DNA of 64,000 bases from Gloeothece verrucosa PCC 7822 (GTDB lineage Bacteria; Cyanobacteriota; Cyanobacteriia; Cyanobacteriales; Microcystaceae): assembly GCF_000147335.1 (NCBI RefSeq), contig NC_014533.1, positions 186,001 through 250,000 on the forward strand, read 5' to 3'. Position 1 is the first letter of the stretch. The number at the start of each line of letters is the position of its first letter. Positions 53,484-61,557 of the stretch are shown piece by piece. The position numbers were made by a program, and so were the translations under genes. The notes beneath the pieces are model-generated. The model saw only the letters and a program-made list of their open reading frames with translations, was not told the DNA's origin and did not search any database.

Positions 53484-54392
53484 ATGAACAACCTGTTACT
53501 CAAAACCATTGCAGTCTTTACCACTGTTACCTCCACTTCTATCACAATGCTTGCACTGATACGTCCGGCAAGTGCAGCAATATTTACGCCATTTTCTTTT
53601 AATACCCATGTCACCGCAACTCCTGCATCCGATCCCAATAGTGGCCTACTCAATGACCCAACTCGTGATGTGCGGCTTGACTCAGTAGAATTTCAAGGCA
53701 CAACTGTCACTAACTTTGAACTGGTTAACAAAGCCACCATTCTACAAAATGATACTTACACGCTTGCCGATGGTACAGTAGCAGGGGTACTTCATGTAGG
53801 ACGCGGGCCCAATACAGCCAACGATCCATTAATTACTGAAGGCCCATCAAAAATTAACCCTACAGCCACAGATATTGTTGAAACCTTGGGCAATTTAAAC
53901 CTTAATAGTATTTTGGTCACTCGTGAAAATGCAGACCGAGCCAGTATAGAAGTCTCTTTTGCCAACCCAGTTAATACATTTTTCTTTTGGGAACGAGGCG
54001 GCACAGCAGGAGGGCCTATCGCTGGAGATAGTGACCTGCTAGTGGAAGCATTAAGTGATGATTACAGTACCGTGTTGGCAAGTTATAAAATCTTGAGGAG
54101 TAATTATACCAAAGCTAACTACAATATCAGCACTCAAGTGTTTCCAGTGCTGAATAATGGACCGTTTAATATTGGTTCAATAGGAATCCGTTTAGGTGGA
54201 ATTACGACAAAAACATTGCGGCTCACAAGCGCCAATAATAATGGACTTAGACTAGACATACCAAGGGACAATGGGCCTGATTTTAAAGTTCTAGCGGCTA
54301 ATGTTCCTGTACCTGAACCTATGACTTTATTAGGAGTAGCCACAGCTTCCATATTCGGAACTTACTTTAAACTTAAACGGACAAACCATTAA
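53484..54392 (+). CDS. PEP-CTERM sorting-domain surface protein
   Basis: A 302-residue protein. The signal peptide (NNLLLKTIAVFTTVTSTSIT to about SAAIF) leads to a beta-rich mature part of about 240 residues with no named domain (VEFQGTTVTNFELVNKATIL, FFFWERGGTAGGP). The C-terminus is VPEPMTLLGVATASIFG with a basic end (FKLKRTNH), a PEP-CTERM signal cut by an exosortase. GAGGAGC precedes ATG 53484. An exosortase is not in the window but must be elsewhere if these proteins are processed. Confidence 0.88.
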   Translation: MNNLLLKTIAVFTTVTSTSITMLALIRPASAAIFTPFSFNTHVTATPASDPNSGLLNDPTRDVRLDSVEFQGTTVTNFELVNKATILQNDTYTLADGTVAGVLHVGRGPNTANDPLITEGPSKINPTATDIVETLGNLNLNSILVTRENADRASIEVSFANPVNTFFFWERGGTAGGPIAGDSDLLVEALSDDYSTVLASYKILRSNYTKANYNISTQVFPVLNNGPFNIGSIGIRLGGITTKTLRLTSANNNGLRLDIPRDNGPDFKVLAANVPVPEPMTLLGVATASIFGTYFKLKRTNH

Positions 54393-54459
54393 TCTACCTA
54401 GCTTTAAAATACTTGAGCCTGCTTATTGCCTCTGCTCCCTTTTTAATCTAATATAATAA

Positions 54460-54576
54460 AAGTTACACACTAAAAACTTAAAATAATGATTTCATATCCT
54501 CAGTGATTCCTGAGCGTTGCGAAAAATCACGAACAATCTCAAATCCTTATTTTTTCATCACAGTGCGTAACTCCTA
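54460..54576. repeat. Family 2 inverted-repeat element, diverged copy
   Basis: AAGTTACACACTAAAAACTT at the left, CACAGTGCGTAACTCCTA at the right. The interior has the usual AATGATTTCATATCCTC and GAACAATCTCAAATCC. More diverged than the other copies, so it is older. Confidence 0.75.
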
Positions 54577-54925
54577 TTTAATAAGATATTAATTGATTTT
54601 CAAAAAACCTTTGGAAAAAATTAATATAAGCTTTAAAGCTAAAAAACGAGGAAAATAGCTTAATAATGAGATTTTTTTAATTATATTGCTACAAAATTAT
54701 ATCAATGATTTAGCGTAATTATTGAAGATATCAAAATTGACTACATATAATTTTAATAATTTATTCATATTTATCAATAGCGGCTATAGATTGACTTTAA
54801 GAATTTTCTTATCATTTTTTAGGGTATTTTAAAACCCCCTCAAGAATAATAGTTTTCTAAGAATAGCTCGCTTATGATTTATTTAAAGTTTTTTTAAGCA
54901 TAAAGAGCAAACAATCGGGACAAAT
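54577..54925 (+). other. AT-rich upstream region of the carbonic anhydrase gene
   Basis: About 350 bp, very AT-rich, with no gene and no repeat family member. It must contain the promoter of the gene at 54926, but I could not settle on one pair of -35 and -10 elements. A short A/C-rich run AAAACCCCCTCAAGAATA lies at 54831. Confidence 0.4.
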
Positions 54926-56230
54926 ATGTTATCTAGGGCAGCTAAAACTCTTGGTGTAGCTAGTGCTACTTCTTTAACCTTTTTTTCTTTGTTAGTTGGG
55001 TCTGCTAGTGCGGCATCGACAAATCTTGGCTCGCTTTCAGGAATTAAATTTAATGACCTCAATAAAAATGGAGTCAGAGATTTACTCGAAGTCGGCTTGC
55101 CAGGATGGGAAATTCAATTACTTAACTTTGAAGGTCACGTCATCAAAACTACCACAACTAATCTGTCAGGCTATTACCAATTTACCAATTTATCTCCCGG
55201 CCCTTATGTGGTTCGGGAAGTGATGAAACCTGGTTGGAAACAGACGTTGCCAACTTTTCAGAAAAATCTTCAATTAGGTCAAGTTTTAGGACCTTGGGAC
55301 TATGATGATCCGGATACTGAATGGCCTTCAATCGCACCGGATGCCTCGGGCAACTTTCAATCGCCAGTAAACATCACCCAGACTCCCTCTATCAATTTAG
55401 GTCAATATCTCTCAATCAACTATTCTGGCCAACAAGCTGATTTCATCAAAAACACCGGACTTAACTTTGATCTTGAATACCATCCAGGAAACGCAAACTT
55501 CATCAACGTGAGTGGGGAAAGATTTGATCTACAGCAGTTTCATTTTCACTATGAAAGTGAACACGCTATTAATAATGTCCTCTCAGATATGGAATTACAC
55601 TTCGTCAACCGCCATGCCAACGGAGGACTATCTGTTCTTGGCTTGCTGATTGAAGAAGGAAATACTAATACTGCCTTAGCACCTCTTTTTGATGCTATTG
55701 CAAATCAACTGACAGCCAATAATGGACAAATACCAGCTAATGTGCCATTTACACAACAACTAAATCTAGCGAGTCTTTTCCCTAGTAATCTTAAGGGCTG
55801 GTTTTACAATGGTTCTTTGACGACTCCCCCAGCAACTGAGGGGGTTAATTGGTTTGTGTTTGAAACTCCCATTCAAATGTCGGCAGCACAAATAGACATT
55901 TTTCAGGATTATCTAGCAAGTATTAATCTGACCCATAACAACCGTCCTTTGCAAGACCTGAATGGCAGACAGTTCAACGAACATAATCATGAAGAAACCA
56001 TTAATGGCGGTTCGATTTCTGGCCTCAACTTTGGCAATGCTCTAGATTTAGGACTCTTAGGATTAAAGCAGTTTAATTATAATGTCGCTGTTAATGACAA
56101 TGAGATTTCTGATCTCGACTTTGGCAACACTGCGGTCGCCACTCCTGAACCTTTAACAATTTTAGGTACTGCCGTTGCCATCGGTTTTGGCGCAAGGTTC
56201 AAACAACGCTTAGGTAAAAAGAAAGCTTAA
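54926..56230 (+). CDS. SdrD-type domain fused to alpha-carbonic anhydrase with PEP-CTERM anchor
   Basis: A 434-residue protein. Residues 1-30 are a signal peptide. About 34-110 is an SdrD/Cna-B type module (GIKFNDLNKNGVRD, TNLSGYYQFTNLSPGPYVV). About 122-345 is an alpha-carbonic anhydrase: WDYDDPDTEWPSIAPDASG, zinc ligands His206 and His208 in QQFHFHYESEH and His225 in MELHFVNRH, and the gatekeeper region GSLTTPPATEGVNW. About 360-402 returns to SdrD-like strands (SISGLNFGN, ISDLDFGNT), and TPEPLTILGTAVAIGFG plus a basic tail is the sorting signal. It would hydrate CO2 or dehydrate bicarbonate at the cell surface. The Cys usual after TTPP is Ala303, and no cysteine occurs in the protein. Confidence 0.92.
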   Translation: MLSRAAKTLGVASATSLTFFSLLVGSASAASTNLGSLSGIKFNDLNKNGVRDLLEVGLPGWEIQLLNFEGHVIKTTTTNLSGYYQFTNLSPGPYVVREVMKPGWKQTLPTFQKNLQLGQVLGPWDYDDPDTEWPSIAPDASGNFQSPVNITQTPSINLGQYLSINYSGQQADFIKNTGLNFDLEYHPGNANFINVSGERFDLQQFHFHYESEHAINNVLSDMELHFVNRHANGGLSVLGLLIEEGNTNTALAPLFDAIANQLTANNGQIPANVPFTQQLNLASLFPSNLKGWFYNGSLTTPPATEGVNWFVFETPIQMSAAQIDIFQDYLASINLTHNNRPLQDLNGRQFNEHNHEETINGGSISGLNFGNALDLGLLGLKQFNYNVAVNDNEISDLDFGNTAVATPEPLTILGTAVAIGFGARFKQRLGKKKA

Positions 56231-56370
56231 GCTCATTCTTGCACTAACAAATTTCCGGGTACATCCTCCCCACCCAAATTAAAGATTATGGGTGGGACTT
56301 CCGAACACAACGTCAATTGCTTGAAATGCTTGCCTTTTGCCGCTTTGGCTCAGGGTAAGCTTTTGCCTGT

Positions 56371-56612
56371 TAAGTACCTGGACATAAATAAAGCCTAGCT
56401 CCGCGCCACTCCGTGTACATGATGTTAAGAAATGTAAAAATCTTGAAAGCCTTTCCTGTTCCCTGCTTGCACTGAGCTTGTCGAAGTGTTCGCTGTTCCC
56501 TGCTTGCACTGAGCTTGTCGAAGTGTTCGCTGTTCCCTGCTTGCACTGAGCTTGTCGAAGTGTTCGCTGTTCCCTTGCCAAACAGTTAACTTTACTTATG
56601 TCCGACTACTTA
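56371..56612. repeat. Family 1 element expanded by a 37-bp tandem repeat
   Basis: TAAGTACCTGGACATAAATA at the left; TTATGTCCGACTACTTA at the right. Both edges read TA. From 56458 to 56568 a 37-bp unit, beginning GTTCCCTGCTTGCACTGAGC and ending TTGTCGAAGTGTTCGCT, is repeated three times without change, doubling the element to 242 bp. The right-end variant (GTCCGACTACTTA) is shared with 13310-13347 and 52247. Confidence 0.88.
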
Positions 56613-56712
56613 CAATTTATTGTTAACAAAATTTACAATGAGTTTGCGTTTTTTAATTAAAAATCATAATATAAAACAAGGAGATGAGTCAATTATACCA
56701 AAGATAGATAAT

Positions 56713-56841
56713 TAAGTACCTGGACATCAATAAAGTCACTGCTGTTAAAAAATGTAAAAGCCCCCAAAGCTTTTATTGTTTAGTGTGCCATGTTCCCTAA
56801 TCTACTGTTGTTTTATTTAACTTGAGTTTTGTCCAGGTACT
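56713..56841. repeat. Family 1 inverted-repeat element, complete copy
   Basis: TAAGTACCTGGACATCAATA to TTTTGTCCAGGTACT, near-perfect inverse ends, about 129 bp. The interior (CCCCCAAAGCTTTTATTG) differs from other copies. It lies 70 bp upstream of the second multicopper oxidase gene, between its promoter region and the previous element. Confidence 0.88.
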
Positions 56842-56910
56842 GAGCGGCTCAAAAGATTTCGTGAGGAGTTTTACACTCTAAGTATTTTTGTATACTTTAA
56901 GGATAAAGAA

Positions 56911-59172
56911 ATGCTCAAAAAATTTGAGAAACGAGAGCAGGCTCTTGGTTTCTATGTATCTACTAGCACAAAGCTGATAGTGGCGGCTTTGATCATGGTG
57001 CAGATCATGATTTTTTCAGCGCAACCCGCCCAAGCTCAGGAAGTTCCAACATCACCCAATGGACAAAATTCTCCGGGTTCAACAGTGGAACAGAAATCAA
57101 ACCAATTTCGCATAATTCGAAAGATAAAAAATCCTCCAATTGCCCAAACCCGGCGGGCAAAAAATTACGAAAAAGTATATGACCTAAACATTGAATATAC
57201 TCAGAGCCAACTTTTTAATCCAAGAACTGGAAAGTATGATCAAGTCAAATTACGCAGCTATACCGATGCTAATGCTAAACCCTCTCTAGCAGAATCATCT
57301 GATCAAAAAAAAGGCATTTATGTGGCACCACAAGTCATCGTTAGTCCGGGCGATACTGTGCGTATGAACTTAAATAACTTGTTGTCACAAGATTATACAT
57401 GCCAAGACAGTATTGCTAAAGAGAAAGATGTTAACAATCCGCATTGCTTCAATGGCACAAATTTGCATACTCATGGTTTGTGGATAAGCCCTGTTGGTAA
57501 TAGCGATAATGTCTTGGTATCGATCAATCCGGGTGTTAAATTCCAATACGAATTCAACATTCCTTTAGACCATCCGGCGGGGACTTTTTGGTATCATCCT
57601 CATCGTCATGGTGCTACAGCACTTCAAGTATCGAGCGGGATGGTAGGTGCTTTAATTGTCAAGGGTGACCGACTGCCTAGCAAAAACGTTAACGGAAAAT
57701 ATACAAAGGGCGATATCGACGTTTTGCTCCAAGAAAAACAATCAGATGAACTAGGGGCACCAATCGGGCCGATGAAAGAGAATGTTCTAGTTCTACAGCA
57801 AATTCAGTATGCCTGTCTCGACGAAAACGGTAATATTAAGGTTATAAAAGACTCAGGCGGAAAGATCCTTGCATGGGATTGTAAAAGTGATGACTCAGAT
57901 CCAAAAAATAATGACACAGGAGTAATTGAGTTTTACAAAGATCCAACAGGGAACGGGTTATCTAAAGCCGCTAGTTGGCAAGAGTCGAAACGTTTCACTA
58001 GCATTAATGGGCTAATTTGGCCGACCTTCGAGACAGAAGCCGGGAAAATAGAACGGTGGCGGCTAATTCATGGCGGTATACGGAATACTATTCGTTTAAA
58101 GTTCTTTCCGGCAAAATCTACTCTCATTTCTGAGGAGCCAATCAACAATAATACAACCAATAGTCCATCTATCAACCAATACATCCAGGAAAATTGTGAA
58201 TTAGACAAGCCGCCGATTCCATTCCATGTAATTGCCAATGATGGTTTGACGAGATCGAAGGCTAGGGAAACAAATGAAAGCATCTTACAGGGTGGCTACC
58301 GCATTGATGCGTTAGTTGTTTTCCCCAAAGCGGGTTCTTATTGTGTGGTAGATGATCAAACACAAGCATCAGGAAGCATTAGCCAAAATCCTGAGCAAGT
58401 TCAATTGCTTGCTAAAGTAAAGGTGGATCAACCTACCACAACGAGCCATGACATACTGAGTAATTTAGCGAAGCCAACAAACAGCCAAGAATCCATTATT
58501 CATCGATATCTAAAAAAACGGCTGATTGAGTCGGCTAAACTTGCCTTTCGGGGTGAGGTTAAGGAAGTTGTCATCAAAAACCTAAAAGATGAGCTAAGTT
58601 TATCGCCCTTTATTTGGTATCCGGATATTGAAGAAAACGAAGTCACCGGCCATCAGGAACTCGCTTTTTACATTGATACCAATAATGCCAACAAAGTATT
58701 ATTCGAAGTCAGCAACGGCATACGCACGAGGTTCAACCCCCAACCTTATGATCCCAAACGCATCGATCGACAGTTGGAGTTAGATGGTGTTGATGAATGG
58801 ACTTTACAGTCGTACTTTGGCAGCCATCCCTTTCATATCCATGTAAATCCTTTCCAAATTGTCAAAATCCTCGACCCCACAGGTAAGGATGTCACGGCTG
58901 AAGGAAAACTTGATAATCTTGAGAGAGGAAAAAATAATCAGCAAATCATAGACCCCGAATATGCGGGATTTAAAGGCGTGTGGAAAGATACTCTCTGGAT
59001 AAAAAGTCTGAATTCGCCAACGTCGCCTCGCGGTGGAGCTTATACCATTGTCGTCCGCACCCGTTATAAACGTTATATCGGCGAATTTGTTTTGCACTGC
59101 CATATTCTTGATCATGAAGATCAAGGCATGATGGAAAACGTCAACATTGTTATGCCTAATCAAGTATTTTAG
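56911..59172 (+). CDS. Exported multicopper oxidase
   Basis: A 753-residue multicopper oxidase, longer than the common 500-600. A signal peptide (KLIVAALIMVQIMIFSAQPA, AQAQE) leads out of the cytoplasm by the Sec route; there is no Tat motif, unlike the oxidase at 33993. Copper sites: GTNLHTHGLWISP, GTFWYHPHRHGATAL, SHPFHIHVNPFQIVK and LHCHILDHEDQGMMENV, so types 1, 2 and 3 are complete. Large insertions lie around residues 245-330 and 400-560. It probably oxidises phenols or metal ions outside the cell. AAGGA lies 7 bp before the ATG. Confidence 0.92.
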   Translation: MLKKFEKREQALGFYVSTSTKLIVAALIMVQIMIFSAQPAQAQEVPTSPNGQNSPGSTVEQKSNQFRIIRKIKNPPIAQTRRAKNYEKVYDLNIEYTQSQLFNPRTGKYDQVKLRSYTDANAKPSLAESSDQKKGIYVAPQVIVSPGDTVRMNLNNLLSQDYTCQDSIAKEKDVNNPHCFNGTNLHTHGLWISPVGNSDNVLVSINPGVKFQYEFNIPLDHPAGTFWYHPHRHGATALQVSSGMVGALIVKGDRLPSKNVNGKYTKGDIDVLLQEKQSDELGAPIGPMKENVLVLQQIQYACLDENGNIKVIKDSGGKILAWDCKSDDSDPKNNDTGVIEFYKDPTGNGLSKAASWQESKRFTSINGLIWPTFETEAGKIERWRLIHGGIRNTIRLKFFPAKSTLISEEPINNNTTNSPSINQYIQENCELDKPPIPFHVIANDGLTRSKARETNESILQGGYRIDALVVFPKAGSYCVVDDQTQASGSISQNPEQVQLLAKVKVDQPTTTSHDILSNLAKPTNSQESIIHRYLKKRLIESAKLAFRGEVKEVVIKNLKDELSLSPFIWYPDIEENEVTGHQELAFYIDTNNANKVLFEVSNGIRTRFNPQPYDPKRIDRQLELDGVDEWTLQSYFGSHPFHIHVNPFQIVKILDPTGKDVTAEGKLDNLERGKNNQQIIDPEYAGFKGVWKDTLWIKSLNSPTSPRGGAYTIVVRTRYKRYIGEFVLHCHILDHEDQGMMENVNIVMPNQVF

Positions 59173-59259
59173 GTGAGTTACGGCGCGGTTTAAAACTTAT
59201 CTTTATTTCATTACAAATCACCGCGCCTACTTCTCTCAGAGCTTGCTATTTCTCAGATT

Positions 59260-59374
59260 TAGGAGTTACGCACTCCCAATTAAAAACAACAATTTTATGT
59301 CATCCACCAGCGTTAGCGAAGGATCGCGGACAATCTCAAAGCCTAATGATTTCGTGGAGAGTGCGTAAGTCCTA
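59260..59374. repeat. Family 2 inverted-repeat element, short reference copy
   Basis: TAGGAGTTACGCACTCCCAA at 59260 and GAGAGTGCGTAAGTCCTA ending at 59374, inverse apart from single differences. The 115-bp body has no expansions. Its last three bases are the stop codon of the minus-strand gene at 59372. Confidence 0.88.
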
Positions 59375-61147
59375 AGATTCTTTTTTAACATAAACAAAAC
59401 CTGCGCTAATACCTTTAGAAGGATCACGAAGTTGAATATTTATGGGAATAGGCCCAAGCGTACAAGGTAACTGACTTCCCCAACAGAGCGCACTTAGAGG
59501 AGACGGATAAACATACTCTATATCATTAATTTGTGCTTTTGCAAGTTCAACAGTTGGTAAAGCCGGTGGAAGAAAAAGTCGAGACTGAGCTATGCCTTGA
59601 ATACAGAATACAGTAGCCAAGCCGACGAAAAACATCGGTTTATTGAAATATTTTTTTACCAAAAAATTAGACGGAGCTAGTAAAAATTTTTGCCAGTTAA
59701 CTTGAGCTTTAATATTCAGAAAAATTTTATCAAAGAAAATTGCAGCAATTAAAGTAGGAATTAAGATAAAATAACCTATACCATACCTCAACTCAGGAGC
59801 TTGTTTAAAAATAATAATCATACCTACTATTCCTATTAATAAAACCCAAATTGCTCCTAATAAGGACTTTTTATTAATAAAAAATAGTCCCAAAAATACT
59901 CCTATAACCGCTATAAAGTTTAGTAAAATAATAATTAAATTTAATATTGAAGATTTTGACCACTTCCAGAGTATCCACAACCAAAAATTATCCCCATCAG
60001 AAGGACGGCCAAGCAATGCCCAATCAACACCTATTTTCTGGGTAGAGAGAGCGGTTGTATTTAAAGAAAGTGGTGACCAAGGAAGATTGACGCACATAAA
60101 AGTTGAAGGAGACAACGGACATCCAGATGTCATCACTCCAAAAATCAGCATGGGCGAAAGTAACAGAAAAATAATCAGAATTAAAATCAAAAATCGCTGA
60201 ATGCTTAAGGGTTTTTTAAAAAGATAAAAAAAGCTTGTTACCAATAAAATAGGAATAGCGGTCAGCTTCATGCTCACTGCCCCTATGGATAAAAATAAAG
60301 GAATAACGCGCTCATCCATCAGATAAGTTTTATTTTCACTGGCCCCTGTTCTTAAATAAGACTGATCTGAAATTATTAAAATTGTCCAAGCTATAACGCC
60401 GGTTAATAATAAAATTAATATATCAGGAGAAGGCGAAATAAGAATTTGTGCCATTATGCTTTTTCCTTTAATAAAAGGCAAAGTTCTAAAAATTAATAAA
60501 GGAAAAGCGATAAAATTAAAAATAGTAATAAAAATATCAGCAAATCGTATTTTATTAGTAAAAATATGAGTCAAACTAATAATAAAATGCAAAAGAAAAA
60601 TCAAAAATGCCAAACCATTTGTCACGGCAACTGTTTGGTAATTAAATATATTCCAATTTAAAGGCGCGGCTAAAGCAAACCAAGAGGAAGTCCAACCGAA
60701 CCTAAAATGAATTAAAGCTAGACCCGGTACCATTCCATATTCAGCTAACCAGCGAATAGCTCCCAAGTGATAAAGGCCTGTATCAATCCAAGTGATGGGT
60801 TGAGTCATGAAAGCCGCCACAGCTAACTCTAAAGTCAGAAATCGGCAAATTAAGCTCCAAGAAAGCCTTGAACGCAAAGCAATTAATTCAGTTCGTGTAC
60901 CAGATGACTGTAGGGAGAAAAAAATTAAACTAATAGCGAGTAGAAGGCCAACCAAAGGCGATAGAGGAAAAACCAAAGAAACTGCGAGAAGCGAAATTGA
61001 CAGAGCGACTAATCCTAGCCAAACAGCAGCTATAAAGCGATCTCCCGTGCGTTTAAAACTACTAGCTTGCAAGATATTAAGTAGGGCTGTTCCTATTAAT
61101 AAACAGACAAAAATAAGTAATATCCAAATACCTATAAAATAAAGCAT
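59372..61147 (-). CDS. Large polytopic membrane protein, possible GT-C-type transferase
   Basis: A 591-residue protein with about twelve membrane spans and a short exit loop rich in charged residues. Near residue 118 the loop ITWIDTGLYHLGAIRWLAEY, with an Asp after the first spans, followed by RFGWTSSWFALAAPLNW, resembles cyanobacterial membrane proteins in polysaccharide loci, maybe GT-C-fold transferases using a lipid-linked sugar. The C-terminal 50 residues are outside the membrane. Its neighbour 410 bp upstream is a GalE-GT2 gene, so a role in sugar polymer assembly is likely. The TAG stop is donated by the family 2 element at 59260-59374, so the natural C-terminus may have been longer. 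Confidence 0.65.
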   Translation of the reverse strand: MLYFIGIWILLIFVCLLIGTALLNILQASSFKRTGDRFIAAVWLGLVALSISLLAVSLVFPLSPLVGLLLAISLIFFSLQSSGTRTELIALRSRLSWSLICRFLTLELAVAAFMTQPITWIDTGLYHLGAIRWLAEYGMVPGLALIHFRFGWTSSWFALAAPLNWNIFNYQTVAVTNGLAFLIFLLHFIISLTHIFTNKIRFADIFITIFNFIAFPLLIFRTLPFIKGKSIMAQILISPSPDILILLLTGVIAWTILIISDQSYLRTGASENKTYLMDERVIPLFLSIGAVSMKLTAIPILLVTSFFYLFKKPLSIQRFLILILIIFLLLSPMLIFGVMTSGCPLSPSTFMCVNLPWSPLSLNTTALSTQKIGVDWALLGRPSDGDNFWLWILWKWSKSSILNLIIILLNFIAVIGVFLGLFFINKKSLLGAIWVLLIGIVGMIIIFKQAPELRYGIGYFILIPTLIAAIFFDKIFLNIKAQVNWQKFLLAPSNFLVKKYFNKPMFFVGLATVFCIQGIAQSRLFLPPALPTVELAKAQINDIEYVYPSPLSALCWGSQLPCTLGPIPINIQLRDPSKGISAGFVYVKKES

Positions 61148-61202
61148 TTTGCTATCGGCTCCTAGACAAATTATTTATAAAATTAAATTTTTAAGCGGCT
61201 CA

Positions 61203-61275
61203 TAAGTACCTGGACATAAATAAAATTTATGATGTTAAGAAATGTAAAAGCCTTGAAAACCTTTTTTGTTACCTG
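61203..61275. repeat. Left half of a family 1 element
   Basis: TAAGTACCTGGACATAAATA at 61203, followed by TTATGATGTTAAGAAATGTA and AAAGCC. No right end follows. Instead an inverse interior piece, GGCATTTTACATTTATTAAC, occurs near 61473, suggesting a second, broken copy in the opposite direction. Confidence 0.7.
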
Positions 61276-61283
61276 TTCATACC

Positions 61284-61393
61284 AAATCCTGGTTAGTTAC
61301 CCCTTTTATAATTTAGCCCGCGTAGGATTGCTCTGTTCGTTGAGCCAGCCCCTTCAGGGTGAGGAAATTAAAGGGGGGTAAGTAAGCCGGATT
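61284..61393. repeat. Hairpin repeat element (110 bp)
   Basis: AATCCTGGTTAGTTACCCC near 61285 and its rough inverse GGGGTAAGTAAGCCGGATT ending at 61393 enclose an inner pair CTGTTCGTTGAGCC and CCCCTTCAGGGTG. The inner part resembles that of the element at 15315-15490. Non-coding; it lies between the two family 1 pieces in the spacer between minus-strand genes. Confidence 0.65.
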
Positions 61394-61557
61394 CAGTATC
61401 ACACAGTTTTTAAACCCAAAATTCTCGGTAATATTTAACAAACAATATAATATAGTGAGAGGCAATGGTTTTAGGCATTTTACATTTATTAACACCGTAA
61501 ACCTTTGCCGCTTGCTTTTTAACCTAGAGAGCAAAATTAGAATGCTCCCTTTTGTTT

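Noticed and set aside
56279..56581. A 100-codon minus-strand open frame with repeated peptide segments.
   Set aside because: The repeats are the 37-bp tandem units of the family 1 element read in one frame; not a gene.
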